DNA of 64,000 bases from Agarophyton chilense (GCA_030374765.1 JARGXX010000115.1:1116001-1180000); one strand, 5' to 3'. Counted from the stretch's first letter, positions 32,165 to 42,566 are shown. Translations and numbers: made by a program. Notes: a model not told the origin generated them from the letters alone.

Positions 32165-32969
32165 TAGAACTCTCCATCCATCCTTTAATCTTCCAAGTGC
32201 CTGCTCGATGTGGATCCTGTGCGACGACGACAGCATGTTAATACCCTGATAAAATTCGTCAAATTTAGAGATAAGCACCACTTCTGTTAACATTTCGTTT
32301 CAGATATACGTCTCATTTCCAGCAATCTAAAAACCCGGCGATAGTCTAATCTCGTCTAAAAACTTTGAAATATCAGAATGTGCGAACGCCACCGAGTCTA
32401 CGGTAGATATAACTCATATTGCAAAGCTATCAACAAAACGATATTTAGAGTTCACGGACGCCTGCATAGAGACACTAAAGCCTTCTTGTCGAGTGTAGTT
32501 TTTACGGAAAGTCTTCAGAATTTAGTACCGAGTCGTATGCAATTAAAAAAATATCGAAAATGGTATACATTGTTGATCTTTCTCGTTCAAACATAAGTCA
32601 CATATCCCAGTAGCTGGCTCCAGCCATAATTCGTAGAAAGATTGCCATCCTCCTCGCGGACTCGACGTCATGCTCTTTAATATGGGCTTTTGCTTCGTGG
32701 TATTCTTTATCGTCGTGAAAGCGACGACTAAATGGCTTAAGAAGCTCAACGAAAGTATAAAATGCAGTACCCGACATCTGGAAAGGTTGGGCGAAATCGG
32801 AGTCAATGAGGTGTTGGGTGACAGAAATGAAAGAACGACGATTAGATGTTCTTTTTTCTCGTCGAGTATTCTTCTTCTTTTTGTTGTAGACCCTCAAAAA
32901 TTTTGTGAACACCAGCATCATATATTGAAAGCGGCGACGTTTCCGCTCAATCATAACGGATAGAAACAC
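32165..32969 (-). pseudogene. PIF/Harbinger transposase relic
   Basis: The minus frame from 32969 reads FAQPFQMSGTAFYTFVELL then ARRMAIFLRIMAGASYWDM, the N-terminal helical region of PIF/Harbinger transposases. Further on, in broken frames, come QEGFSVSMQASVNSKYRF, SDISKFLDEI, AGNETY and INMLSSSHRIHIEQALGRLK with WRVL, matching the core and C-terminal Ser-Arg-Ile-Glu-Gln-Ala helix. Many stops and frame changes show it is dead. It is a different copy from the relic at 14151-15780; the middle with the first catalytic Asp is not readable. Confidence 0.65.
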
Positions 32970-34414
32970 TGTGAAACGGTCCTGACGTGACGATCAATGA
33001 ATCACGGCACGGCTATAGCGGCCTGCGAAACGTGACGAAGCTCTTCGTTGTCTTCGCGATTCGATCTGAAGTTGTAGTCATAGTTCAATAAAACTTGTTT
33101 ATCATTTTCAAAGCATTTCGTAATTGGCAATGAATGACGAAGTGGCTACCGTGCTTCTATGGTTCTGCACGAACGAACCTTTTTCCCTAGGACCTCCCAT
33201 AAAGCTGGGCGAATGCGGAACAGTGTCACCATTCAGAATGGTCTTCCGGGAAGCACATGGTATGCCTTCAGCATTCATTTCATGTGGAGGGCAAATCCGG
33301 GAAAGAACGGTGGGATTGTTCTTTGTTGATCACCTCTTATCTTTGTGCTTTCTTGCAGCTGGGCGGCGACTTTTTAGCCGTGTGCCACCCGGCCAGCGAC
33401 AGCAATCGGCCAGCGGACTAGTCATTTGGCCGAGTTGAGCAGCTCTGCGAGGCCCCAGGTGCCCGGGCGTGTTGAACGGCTTCCCGCGTCCTATCGACAA
33501 CGATAATAAAGCCCTTCAACGTGTCCGAAGGCATATTCCTCTCGAACGGGAACCTTCCCTCTCGTCGATATTCAAAACCGCAAGCCAGTTGCGCTCGTTG
33601 TCAGAAAATGGTCAACAAGGTTTTGCGTGTGACCTCCGTATGTACACAAACCATACACCATACAAAAAAGAAACCGTTCGGCCTGCACACCACATGGGAA
33701 CTTTTATAATGCCCAGATCGGAATAGATGTGGGAGATCTTGTGAATTCATGCAGTTTGAAGGAAAAATGATGTAACATTATCCATCCTGATGCACGGGGG
33801 TTTGGCTTTACTTCCTAACGCGTTGCTTCTAACTGGGCCTGCCCTTCACACGAGCGCAATTCGTTTGGTGTTGGTTGGGATTTGATGTCTCCCTGATAAT
33901 CTCTAAAATGGATCGAATACGCGCGATGTAGCCAAGCTCGTCCTTTCATTCCTTACGACGTAATGCGTTAGTCTTCACAACGAGCATCATAAACTATGTG
34001 TGCGAGCAAACTGCACCAAGACGCCATTATCAGTCATCCCACCCAACTTGGGCTTGCAGGCGTTCAAAAATTTGACAGCTTCCACTTCATGCAGCAGCGC
34101 AGATTTTGAGTGCGCGTAATATGAGGCGCATACAGAATCATCGACTTATCTCGTAGCTGTCGGGGCGTTGTCCTTTCCACGCCGCTACGTATGTTTACCC
34201 GATTTGACCGCGCCAGCTCGGTGCTCGTATCCAAGACTGAGGACTAAAGAAAATCATCCCCAAAAAGTCCGAGTACCACAGACAGAATACATATCCCACA
34301 TTGCAACTCGCTTGGGTGACAGCCCACACAAATTTACAACAGAAACACATAATTCAGAACCTAGTCGACCTCCTTTTCGAAGCTTGCCGCGCCTGAGATT
34401 AAAGAGAAGTAAAC
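32970..34414. other. Intergenic, upstream of HSDL2-like gene
   Basis: No gene supported; ORFs at 33124-33438 and 33469-33726 lack domains. The promoter of the dehydrogenase gene should lie in the last few hundred bases; no clear TATA box seen. Confidence 0.4.
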
Positions 34415-35311
34415 ATGCCCTTTGGGCTTCCTCTCAAGCAATTTCAAGGGCGAGTGGCAGTAATAACGGGTGCCAGCAGAGGAATTGGACGAGAAATCGC
34501 CTTAGCTTTTGCAAAAGCCGGCTGCAACGTGGTTGTAGTTGCGAAGAGCGTCAAAGAATCCCCAAATCTTCCAGGAACGATATACACGGTGGCCGAAGAA
34601 GTCCGCCAATATGGATCTAATGCCCTTCCCGTGCAGTGCGATGTTCGAAATCCGAAGAACATCCACAACATGATGGAGAAGGCCTACAACACCTTTGAAA
34701 GAATTGATTATCTTGTCTGCAACAGTGGTGCCCTTTGGTGGAAGAATGTTGAATCTACCCCAATGTCTCGATACGACCTAGTTCATCAGGTAAACGTACG
34801 GGCTACTTTTTGTTGCGTTCATGAAGTATTGCCAATCATGAAACGACAAGGATTTGGTCGAATTATTGTCATGAGTCCTCCAGTTGATTTAGGATGGCTT
34901 ACGGGTAAAGTTGCGTACGGAATCTCCAAGTATGGCATGACAATGATAGCCATGGGAGTGGCTAAAGAGGTAGCAGGAACTGGCATCAGTATAAACGCCC
35001 TATGGCCTGCTACCATGATAGAGAGTTACGCAACAAAGAACTTCAAAATGTCCGCGCGTAGTCAGTGGAGAAAGGCTACTATAGTATCAGACTGTGTAAT
35101 GAAGATGGTACAAGAGCCCCCAGAGGTTTTAAATGGGGAGGCAATAATTGACGAGGACTACCTGCGCCGCAGAGGTGTTACTGATTTTAAGAAGTACCGT
35201 TGCGTCGCGGAAATTGAGCCGAAAAAGGTTTGGCCGCCTTCTAAACTCGATGTGCTACTTGGAGCAACGAAAGCCAAAGGTGTTCCACCTGGAATAAGTG
35301 CTCGTCTCTAG
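34415..35311 (+). CDS. HSDL2-like short-chain dehydrogenase/reductase
   Basis: 298-residue SDR enzyme, NAD(P)-dependent oxidoreductase, closest in pattern to the SDR part of hydroxysteroid dehydrogenase-like 2. Rossmann motif TGASRGIG at residues 18-25, a CNSGA segment (103-105) in place of NNAG, structural Asn127, catalytic Ser154 (IIVMSPP) and Tyr168-x3-Lys172 (YGISK). The HSDL2-type GTIYTVAEEV and NALWP motifs are present. The animal C-terminal SCP2 sterol-carrier domain is absent, as in many protist and bacterial homologues. No N-terminal presequence; the C-terminus (SARL) is not a clear peroxisomal signal. ATG at 34415 follows a stop-containing leader and is the natural start. Single uninterrupted exon. 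Substrate unknown. Confidence 0.9.
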   Translation: MPFGLPLKQFQGRVAVITGASRGIGREIALAFAKAGCNVVVVAKSVKESPNLPGTIYTVAEEVRQYGSNALPVQCDVRNPKNIHNMMEKAYNTFERIDYLVCNSGALWWKNVESTPMSRYDLVHQVNVRATFCCVHEVLPIMKRQGFGRIIVMSPPVDLGWLTGKVAYGISKYGMTMIAMGVAKEVAGTGISINALWPATMIESYATKNFKMSARSQWRKATIVSDCVMKMVQEPPEVLNGEAIIDEDYLRRRGVTDFKKYRCVAEIEPKKVWPPSKLDVLLGATKAKGVPPGISARL

Positions 35312-35523
35312 TTTAGTATAAAAGCATGTTACAAATATATCTCCGACATATACGGTCTTTGAAACGAACTGCAACCACAAACTTCGAAATATTCCTAACA
35401 TACTATTAATCGAATACGTTTGCTTTCTTTTCCATTGTGGTGGGTCCGCGAATGTGATTTGAAACTAGAACTGGGGTCTTCGTCGTATCGTCAATTACAA
35501 TTATCAACACTTCTTTCATTATT

Positions 35524-38175
35524 TCAATTCATTCTTGTTGTATCTGCATCAGCTTCCAAAGAAAATGCAACAACCCTGAACAGCTTTCCGACCTCGAAAC
35601 CTAATTTCTTATCTCCCTCCAAAATCCGTTCCATAGCTTCACAATTGCGTTGCATTACTTCGATTGTTTGTGCGGGTGTTGATAAATACTCCAAGCGCAA
35701 AATATCGTCGAAAAAGGACTTCCAAACGCCTTCATGCTTCAGAGGAACAGGCCCAATATCAGTGTTATCGAGATCAACACCCAGCATTTTTGCAGCACAA
35801 GCCGCTGCTCCATGGCAATCAACATTAAAAGCCCAAGGCCGAGATGAACTAGAACGGTATTCTGGATCAAAAACTGAAGTGCAGCAAGTGGATGTAAAAC
35901 GCACAATATCATCAATGCTCGTACCTCCGACGCGCTTATGCAACACATCGATTGAGTTGTTGTAATCAACAAGCAAAACTCCGCATGAAGACCAGCCATT
36001 TTTTCCGCCAGCGCAATACACATCTCCCGTCAGCTCTACGGCTGTATTCCTTCGAAACAAAACATTGTCAAGCGTGACGTCCGCGTGAATGATATCAATT
36101 GCATGCAGCGTACACAACGTTTTGAGCAAATCCACAGTCAGAAACATAGCCAATGACTCTGGGAGCACGTTCTTTGGCATTATCTGCATTATTCTGGTTA
36201 GGCATGCTACGCCTTTGATATCTAATACCAAGAAAGAACTTTCAGTGCCATGGGAAAACCCAACAGCCATTGGTATGCTATCGGTTTGCATGAGCTTCTT
36301 CTGGAATCGTTGTTGAATGGTCTGATATATGTAGAATTCCCATATGTTAGATGCATCCGATTGTTTCAGAACAAACAAAGGAACATCTTCTTCATCTCCA
36401 GCTGAGGAAGCTTGTACTTCAGCCCCGCCAAACTCGTTTTCAATGTCCTCTACGAAAAAGACTCTTGAACGATTGTTAAAGCCAGAATACTGAGATTCCT
36501 GAACACAGAGAGTAACGGGAACACGCCAAGGTAATTCCACCACGCTATCTGGTTCTATGTCCACATCTGCTTCTCCAATGAACTGAAAAGATGGTTGATC
36601 AACAGCCCATATCTTGAGGTATCTATGGAGATCAAATTCGTCAAACTGCATCGGTTCTTGCCCTACGTCGTAGACTGGGGATAGGACAGCATTCTCATTG
36701 TACTTCGGATGCTCAGCTAAATCATCGTCTTGCAAAATTTGAAACGGTGCAGAGGTTCTCGGCTTGTCGTCATTCTCTAGTGAGGATAGGGGGCCGGGGG
36801 GCAAAGAAAACTCAGCATCAAGGTGCTGTTCCAATGGAAGTGAACTGTTGAACATGTCATCAATCTCTCGCATAGCGATTTTTGTGTTGATCGTTGGAGA
36901 TGGTGGCCGGTTATATTTATCTCCTTTTCGCGAAAACTCGGGGGAAGGGTCCCGTCTGGACGCTTCCGGGGATAAAACAGGAACGTTTTCATCGTTTGCA
37001 ACTGGTGAGGAAGGTTGCTCCATAACTCGACCCAAAGGAGACATCGCTCCTCGTTGATACTTTTCATCTTGATATATCTCAAACGAGGACATCTGCCGAG
37101 AGGAAATGCTTCTCTGCTTTAGCTTTTCTACCGCAGTTTCGTTTTGCGGAAGAGTCTCACCAGCCCATTGAGAAGGAAGTCGGCCACGGTCTTCTTTGTC
37201 GACGTCGTCAATCGTGGCTACTACTTCAAATGGAATGTCTTGTTCATGAGTTGACTTCGATTCGTGCTGAGAATGTGGATCTGTACCGTCAATGAATACC
37301 TCAAACTTATTTTCTTTGTTGGGAAGTCCCTGGCCCTGGACATGACTGGACTGGTGCTGTGCAATTGTGGCTGAACTGGAGGTGAAGGGACGAATCCCTG
37401 TCACAGCCTGGCGTTGAGATATTTCTCCCAATGCCGGGCGGACTCTGTGAGGTTTGTCTTCAACATTCTCGCTTGCAGTCGGTGCAGCGAGAATAGCCGT
37501 AGCCAAGGACGGTTCCGCCCGAGCAGTATTTCTTTCCTTCCGCGCAGCCTCTCGTTGCGCATGATCAAGTTTGCTTGCCTCTGCATCGATTTTTTTCTTT
37601 TGGTCTCGTTTCATTCTGGCAGCCATGCGACACTGAAATTCGCTCTCACGCTGAAGAATCCTATCGTGAGGCTGAGAGTTGACTTCCCTTGCACGCTTGA
37701 AAACCTTGTCCACCTCGTCATATTGACGAGCTGCTTCAAGGGTTGCAGCCCACGCCTCGTAGAACAGTGTCCAGGAGCATCCAATTCGCTTTCTGCTCAT
37801 GTAACGAAACACCTCGAGCTTGTCTCGTCGCATCTCAATGTAAAGAATCCATAAGCGTAGAAACCGGATATCATCGCGAAAGAACTCATCCTTCGCATGT
37901 TTGCGACAGGGGTCCTCGACTGCGCGAACAAGGTGCTTGGAGCCTGCTGGATAATGGTCGACAATGAAAAGGGCGTGATCCAAGTAAACGTCGAGTAGAT
38001 CCTTGGCGGGCTCATTACGTGCAACGGCGTCCTTGACGGCATTTTCTCGACGAATTCGCTCTGCCTCGATATCCTCTTTTGATCCCACCAGCGCCTTTTC
38101 GAGTAGCTTCGCGCGACGTCCGCGAGGGCGAGGCTGGATGTTCTCCTTGTGGGTCTCCCATCTGGGGGCGGACAT
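35524..38175 (-). CDS. BUB1: Bub1/BubR1/Mad3 spindle checkpoint kinase
   Basis: 883 residues in one exon. In the spindle assembly checkpoint this family binds Bub3 at kinetochores and inhibits APC/C-Cdc20. Residues 10-12 are a KEN box, followed by the Mad3/Bub1 TPR domain (about 45-190; LWILYIEMRR, GCSWTLFYEAWA). A second KEN box at 287-289 is followed at once by FEVFID (291-296), with FEIYQD at 365-370; both fit the Cdc20-binding ABBA motif. PTINTKIAMREIDDMF at about 427-442 matches a conserved Bub1/BubR1 segment. The C-terminal kinase has the beta3 Lys604 (FVLK), WEFYI (612-616), catalytic loop HADVTLDN (697-704) and DYN at 737-739 in place of DFG. One gene therefore combines Mad3 and Bub1 parts. 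Divergent from SerRS. Confidence 0.94.
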   Translation of the reverse strand: MSAPRWETHKENIQPRPRGRRAKLLEKALVGSKEDIEAERIRRENAVKDAVARNEPAKDLLDVYLDHALFIVDHYPAGSKHLVRAVEDPCRKHAKDEFFRDDIRFLRLWILYIEMRRDKLEVFRYMSRKRIGCSWTLFYEAWAATLEAARQYDEVDKVFKRAREVNSQPHDRILQRESEFQCRMAARMKRDQKKKIDAEASKLDHAQREAARKERNTARAEPSLATAILAAPTASENVEDKPHRVRPALGEISQRQAVTGIRPFTSSSATIAQHQSSHVQGQGLPNKENKFEVFIDGTDPHSQHESKSTHEQDIPFEVVATIDDVDKEDRGRLPSQWAGETLPQNETAVEKLKQRSISSRQMSSFEIYQDEKYQRGAMSPLGRVMEQPSSPVANDENVPVLSPEASRRDPSPEFSRKGDKYNRPPSPTINTKIAMREIDDMFNSSLPLEQHLDAEFSLPPGPLSSLENDDKPRTSAPFQILQDDDLAEHPKYNENAVLSPVYDVGQEPMQFDEFDLHRYLKIWAVDQPSFQFIGEADVDIEPDSVVELPWRVPVTLCVQESQYSGFNNRSRVFFVEDIENEFGGAEVQASSAGDEEDVPLFVLKQSDASNIWEFYIYQTIQQRFQKKLMQTDSIPMAVGFSHGTESSFLVLDIKGVACLTRIMQIMPKNVLPESLAMFLTVDLLKTLCTLHAIDIIHADVTLDNVLFRRNTAVELTGDVYCAGGKNGWSSCGVLLVDYNNSIDVLHKRVGGTSIDDIVRFTSTCCTSVFDPEYRSSSSRPWAFNVDCHGAAACAAKMLGVDLDNTDIGPVPLKHEGVWKSFFDDILRLEYLSTPAQTIEVMQRNCEAMERILEGDKKLGFEVGKLFRVVAFSLEADADTTRMN

Positions 38176-38664
38176 TTTGCAGAACTGCGGCTGATGGGCG
38201 GCGGAGCAGGTCCGGCGGTGTGGGTCGAGGAGCGCACTGCTGCTCGGACGGGGGAGCCCTTGTGCTTATCCGCGGAAGGCTGGGTACACCCAGTTCAAAA
38301 CGCATCCCGGATTGGTTTGAATTTTCAAACGGCGATTCACTGTGATTGTTCGTGGGAGGTGCACCAATTGGTTGTTGGCACAAACACTTGATCGCATGTC
38401 TCCGTGGCACACGTTGCACAGCTCATCACGTCCCCGCTATGCAGCGGTGGCGCGCTCTCGAAAGCATCACGCTCTGATGGACATCGTCGATTACAGCGGG
38501 CTGCGCCCGGCTGCCGTCCACGATCACTGCCGTTGTGTAACTTCTCCCTGTTTCCTACAAATACGCACATTCTCTCGCCATTCACATGCCAACAAACCTC
38601 CGCTCTCACCCTCTTCTTCCCGTCCAACTCTGTTTCTGCTTCTTACCTCAGCTGTCGTGCTACC
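38176..38664. promoter_or_regulatory. Shared divergent promoter interval, BUB1 and SerRS
   Basis: 489 bp between the BUB1 ATG (minus) and the family-consistent SerRS ATG (plus) must hold both promoters. It is GC-rich on the BUB1 side and pyrimidine-rich just before SerRS (38600-38640), suggesting a pyrimidine-type initiator region. No TATA box seen. Confidence 0.5.
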
Positions 38665-40059
38665 ATGTTGGACATTAATCTGTTTCGAGAAGACCGCGGA
38701 GGGAATCCGGACTTGGTGAGAGAGAGCCAGCGGAGACGATTCAAAAAGGAGAGTCTTGTAGATGATGTCATTAAGTGGGACAAGGAATGGAGATCCGTCC
38801 GATACGATCTCGACTGCATCTCAAAAAAGAGAAATGAACTCAATGGCCAACTAAAAGAGATCAAGATGAAGGGAAGGAAACCAGAAACAAATATTGATCC
38901 GGACGGTTCTAGGGAAGCTGATATCAAGCAACAAAAAGAAGGACTGGCCAAAGACGAGACCGGACTCAAGGAAAGACTCATCGCCATTGAGAACGAGCGC
39001 GATACTGTCCTGAAATCCATTGGAAACGTCCTTCATCATACTGTACCCGTGTTCGCAGACGAGGAACACAACCGCGTAGAGCGCGTATGGCCTGAAACTG
39101 GCGAACGACCGCCAGCGCCTGCAAAGGGGCTCACGCACGTTGATCTGCTGTACATGATTGGTGGTGTCGAGTACGCCAGGGGAGTCACCTGCGCTGGGAG
39201 CAGGGGCTATTATCTGATGGGACCAGCGGTCCTGCTCAACATGGCCATCATCCAGTACAGTCTGCGTTTTTTAAGCGAGCGGGGATATACTGCCATCCAA
39301 CCGCCCTACTTTATGGAAAAGGATCAAATGGCAAAGTGTGCACAACTTGACGATTTTGACGAACAGTTGTACAAGGTTTCTGGGGACGGGGAAAAATATC
39401 TGATTGCAACAAGCGAACAACCAATCTGTGTTTATCACGCAGATGAGTGGGTTGAAGAACGAGACCTACCACGCAAGTTCGCGGGGTTCTCCACCAATTT
39501 CAGGAAAGAAGCAGGCTCTCACGGACGTGATCAACTGGGAATATTCCGCGTTCATCAATTCGACAAGATTGAGCAATTTTGCGTGACGTCTCCTGACGAT
39601 AATGCGTCATATGAAATGCTCGAGACTATGATTCACAACGCAGAGGAGTTTTATCAGACGCTCGGACTTACGTATCAGGTGATTAGCATAGTTTCCGGCG
39701 CTATGAACGATGCAGCGTCGAAAAAGTATGACCTGGAAGCGTGGTTCCCGGGTGCCAGTGGAGGGAAAGGTGAATATCGTGAACTTGTTTCGGCTTCTAA
39801 TTGCAGTGATTACCAGTCGAGAAAGTTACAGACGCGATGCGGTATCAAGAAAATGGGGGACACGAACAAACGATACGTGCACATGCTCAACTCTACTCTT
39901 TGTGCGACGACAAGAACGATCTGTTGTATCTTGGAAACTTACCAAACGGAAAACGGTATCACGGTGCCAGAAGTGTTGCGTCCCATGATGGGCATGGATG
40001 AAATTCCGTTTGTGCGGGATGCGCCGAAGATGAAGGTGAAAGGTTCAAAAAAGAAGTAG
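38665..40059 (+). CDS. SARS1: Seryl-tRNA synthetase, cytosolic type
   Basis: 464 residues from ATG 38665; charges tRNA-Ser with serine using ATP. It starts MLDINLFREDRGGNPD, the usual eukaryotic beginning, then the long coiled-coil arm (about 20-115). The class II core has motif 1 around RGYTAIQPPYF, the serine-site TSEQPI, motif 2 FRKEAGSHGRD with FRVHQF, and motif 3 near LNSTLCATTRTICCILE. The lysine-rich tail (KGSKKK) is typical of cytosolic enzymes. The frame is open upstream to ATG 38404, adding 87 codons that are Ser/Arg/Leu-rich with almost no acidic residues; I chose 38665 by family length, but the longer form could carry an organelle presequence. Converges with U1-C; stops 52 bp apart. 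Confidence 0.96.
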   Translation: MLDINLFREDRGGNPDLVRESQRRRFKKESLVDDVIKWDKEWRSVRYDLDCISKKRNELNGQLKEIKMKGRKPETNIDPDGSREADIKQQKEGLAKDETGLKERLIAIENERDTVLKSIGNVLHHTVPVFADEEHNRVERVWPETGERPPAPAKGLTHVDLLYMIGGVEYARGVTCAGSRGYYLMGPAVLLNMAIIQYSLRFLSERGYTAIQPPYFMEKDQMAKCAQLDDFDEQLYKVSGDGEKYLIATSEQPICVYHADEWVEERDLPRKFAGFSTNFRKEAGSHGRDQLGIFRVHQFDKIEQFCVTSPDDNASYEMLETMIHNAEEFYQTLGLTYQVISIVSGAMNDAASKKYDLEAWFPGASGGKGEYRELVSASNCSDYQSRKLQTRCGIKKMGDTNKRYVHMLNSTLCATTRTICCILETYQTENGITVPEVLRPMMGMDEIPFVRDAPKMKVKGSKKK

Positions 40060-40111
40060 AACAAATAAACGACAGTTGCAAATGGACGCGATTGAGTGTC
40101 ACGAGTGAGCG

Positions 40112-40546
40112 TCATTCGGCCGGAACTGGGTTTCGGTTTTGAGGGGTAGCTATGGTGGGAGTTTGCGGTTGAGATGGCGGCGGTGCGCGCTGAGAGGCCA
40201 TGTCGCGGCTGGGTGCTCGCGCGGAAGAAGGGGAAGCGTCCTGCGGCATGACAAGCTTGCCTTGCGGGTTGGTAGCGTCGCCGCTTTCGTGTGCCTTTTG
40301 AAGAACGATCTGAGCTTTAACCACGGGCGGCAAACCGTAGGTAGGGCGAATGAGTCCGCTGGCTACCTTGATCTCGAACTGTTGCACTATGTCATCAATC
40401 TGATTCTGAAGCTGTTCGCCGATGTACTGACGGTAGTACTCGCAAACATTGAACTTGTGGCGATTGCCCTCATTGTGTTGCTTGCGCACGGCGACAGAGT
40501 CGTTGGTGAGGAAGACGTCGCAGTAGTCGCAGTAGCACTTGCCCAT
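40112..40546 (-). CDS. SNRPC: U1 small nuclear ribonucleoprotein C (U1-C)
   Basis: 144 residues. U1-C stabilises pairing of U1 snRNA with the 5' splice site. The N-terminal matrin-type zinc finger is complete: Cys6, Cys9, His24, His30 in KCYCDYCDVFLTNDS and RKQHNEGNRHK, followed by the conserved helix with YYRQYIGEQLQNQIDD. The C-terminus is Pro/Ala/Gln-rich, as usual. It is short, in a single exon. ATG at 40546 gives the standard start two residues from the finger. Its presence is consistent with the short spliceosomal introns predicted elsewhere in the window. Tail-to-tail with SerRS, so the two mRNAs probably overlap in their 3' UTRs. Confidence 0.94.
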   Translation of the reverse strand: MGKCYCDYCDVFLTNDSVAVRKQHNEGNRHKFNVCEYYRQYIGEQLQNQIDDIVQQFEIKVASGLIRPTYGLPPVVKAQIVLQKAHESGDATNPQGKLVMPQDASPSSARAPSRDMASQRAPPPSQPQTPTIATPQNRNPVPAE

Positions 40547-41888
40547 CGTTGGGGTCTACACGCGTCTAGAGCAGCCGCGCTTCGCTGATGTCCACAGTCT
40601 TGTTGATGCCCGCTTGGTACTCGGATGCCCCAAAACGAACGTGCGCGCCATTTTTTCACCCATTTTTAGTTTTGAAATTAGAACTTTTCATGGTGGCGGT
40701 TTTCAAATTACAGTGCAATTTGCGTTCCCAAATTAGTTGATCAAAACAATTGGAACTATGAATTGTAATTACAAGAAAGGCAATCGCTGAACATATATCA
40801 ATACATTTCCTAGCTAGGTCTCCCAAGCCTAGAAAATGTCGAAGACCATCTGATCAGCGTTGAGCAAGCTGAAATGGCGACTAGAAACACCGGATTCGTG
40901 GAAACTACTCGCTAACAATTCCATTATAGGAGATCATGGAGTTTTCCAGCACATTTCCAATTCTGAAAGAAAACGATACTTATTACTCGACAGCGTTTCC
41001 TCTTAGTTCTTCTCCAACAACGCCATGGCTGCCGACATAAAAGGCTTTTGCGGACGTTTGGGCCGTGTCGGATTGACATAAGCTCGATATTTCTGAGAAC
41101 CAACTGTATGGGCTATCAACATGGGCACAAAGAGCGTATGTAGCGTACTGTTGTCACTCATTTGGCCATAACGGTAAGGGAATGGGAGAATATACATGCC
41201 TGGTCGTCGTTGATATCTGGTAGACGGGATGAATATGCATCGCGCAGTGCGTCGCTTGTATTCAAAGCCTTTGCTTGATTGGTATTGTTATAGTCTCATT
41301 ACAAATGGACAGCGCCACGGACTAGTCTGTGTCCGGTGTCTCTCATAGTTGGTTTCTGGTGGTCGCTTTCGCTGGAGTAAAAGTACCACACGACCCTGAC
41401 ATGAGCGAGTGGGTAGTAGCAAGATCACAGCATTTGTTACCCATTCTCTCTTCCTAGACGAGATGCAACGTAACCGAGATCGACTAACAGAAAGGAGATC
41501 GACGCATTGCATCATATTGAGGGTTAATAATAACGAAAGGAAAATGTTGTGCAGCACCTTTCTTTCGCAATTTTTTGACCCAATTGACATAATTGACAAA
41601 GAACATGAGGGCAAAATCACTAAAATCAGCAGAGGGTACGAAGCGAAGCAGTCTGCCAGAGCAATCCTTGCACGTGTTGACATCATGTTGAGCCAATTGT
41701 GCAGTAGACAAGTGTATGGTAGGGCAGCTTTACTGTCCAAAGGACGAGAGGGTTGTGTTTAAAGTAGTTTTTTTCTGTTTTGGCGGCCGCAAGCTTGTGA
41801 TGTAAGCTCATCGAATGGCGTAATTCAGGGCAATAGGGATGGATACAGTGAACCAAACGGTCTTCGTGCGTCTCCTACAAAATACAAG
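40547..41888. other. Intergenic, no gene supported
   Basis: A 64-codon minus ORF (41003-41197) has a plausible basic C-terminus (RPKRPQKPF) but no recognisable family; it could be a terminal exon. ORFs at 41288-41762 overlap each other on both strands and show no domain. Confidence 0.4.
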
Positions 41889-42491
41889 TTAACAGTCACA
41901 GGCCGGCTTGCTGGTAGCCGATTTCAGAATTGGGTGAAGCGCAACAGCATAAATCATCCACCCCAGCGCATGACCCACAACCACGGCAATGATGAGCCAC
42001 ACGTTCATGGTCATAACAATGAGCATGGCCACGTAGTGAAGAAAAGTTCGGAACGCGTGTTGAAAGCTAGTGAGAATCTTCCTCACCATGTTAGACTCTG
42101 ACAGCGCGCGCTCTTCCATGTTGCGAATCACCTGCGACAAGAGCGTGGCGATGAGAGCGAAAATGAACGACAGTATAAGAGCACCCACAAAGGCGCCCGT
42201 CGATTGAATGTTGGCCTCTTTGAACAGAACGAAGAAACCTGTGGAGCGGATGAACAAAAACGGGCTCATCTGATGCCCGGCCATCATGTTATGGTCGTTG
42301 CCTGCCGCACCGGCGTTGGCGGCACTGCCGGCTGTGACGGTGGCGTTGGATGGGGGCGCGGCTTCGTCGCCCATTGGATCGTCGCCGGCCATTTGACCGT
42401 CGCCGGCCATGCGACCGTCGCCGGCCATGTGACCGTCGCCGGCCATGTGACCGCCATCGGCAGTATCGCGAATGGAAAAAGTATCAATCAT
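41889..42491 (-). CDS. CTR-family high-affinity copper transporter
   Basis: 200 residues; trimeric Cu(I) importer of the plasma or organelle membrane. The N-terminus is a Met/His-rich copper-collecting region built from GHMAGD-type repeats (residues 14-40), then NMMAGHQM. TM1 is about 97-120. TM2 carries the diagnostic M-x3-M (Met156, Met160) in VAMLIVMTMN. TM3 has G-x3-G (Gly173, Gly177), and the protein ends in CDC, the copper-handoff Cys-x-Cys. ATG at 42491 is the only Met before the repeats in this frame. The frame reads on upstream through 25 codons to a TGA at 42567, beyond which an in-frame ORF to ATG 42764 encodes a signal-peptide-like hydrophobic stretch (VALLGVTAFLAVAACC); an intron removing the stop is possible. 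Confidence 0.9.
   Translation of the reverse strand: MIDTFSIRDTADGGHMAGDGHMAGDGRMAGDGQMAGDDPMGDEAAPPSNATVTAGSAANAGAAGNDHNMMAGHQMSPFLFIRSTGFFVLFKEANIQSTGAFVGALILSFIFALIATLLSQVIRNMEERALSESNMVRKILTSFQHAFRTFLHYVAMLIVMTMNVWLIIAVVVGHALGWMIYAVALHPILKSATSKPACDC
42372..42452 (-). repeat. 18-bp tandem repeat encoding GHMAGD units
   Basis: Four to five near-perfect copies of an 18-bp unit (GCCGGCCATGTGACCGTC on plus) encode the Met-rich repeats of the copper transporter; copy number could vary between strains. Confidence 0.85.
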
Positions 42492-42566
42492 GCTGGCAGC
42501 GCCGTTCGTAACGCCGATGCAGTCGCGGAACGTGTCAAAACTGCTATCGTTAGCACCACCGCAATC

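Noticed and set aside
34168-34620. 150-codon ORF overlapping the dehydrogenase start
   Set aside because: Overlaps the well-supported SDR frame in another phase and has no domain.
37414-37854. ORFs antisense to BUB1
   Set aside because: Shadow frames of a conserved coding region.
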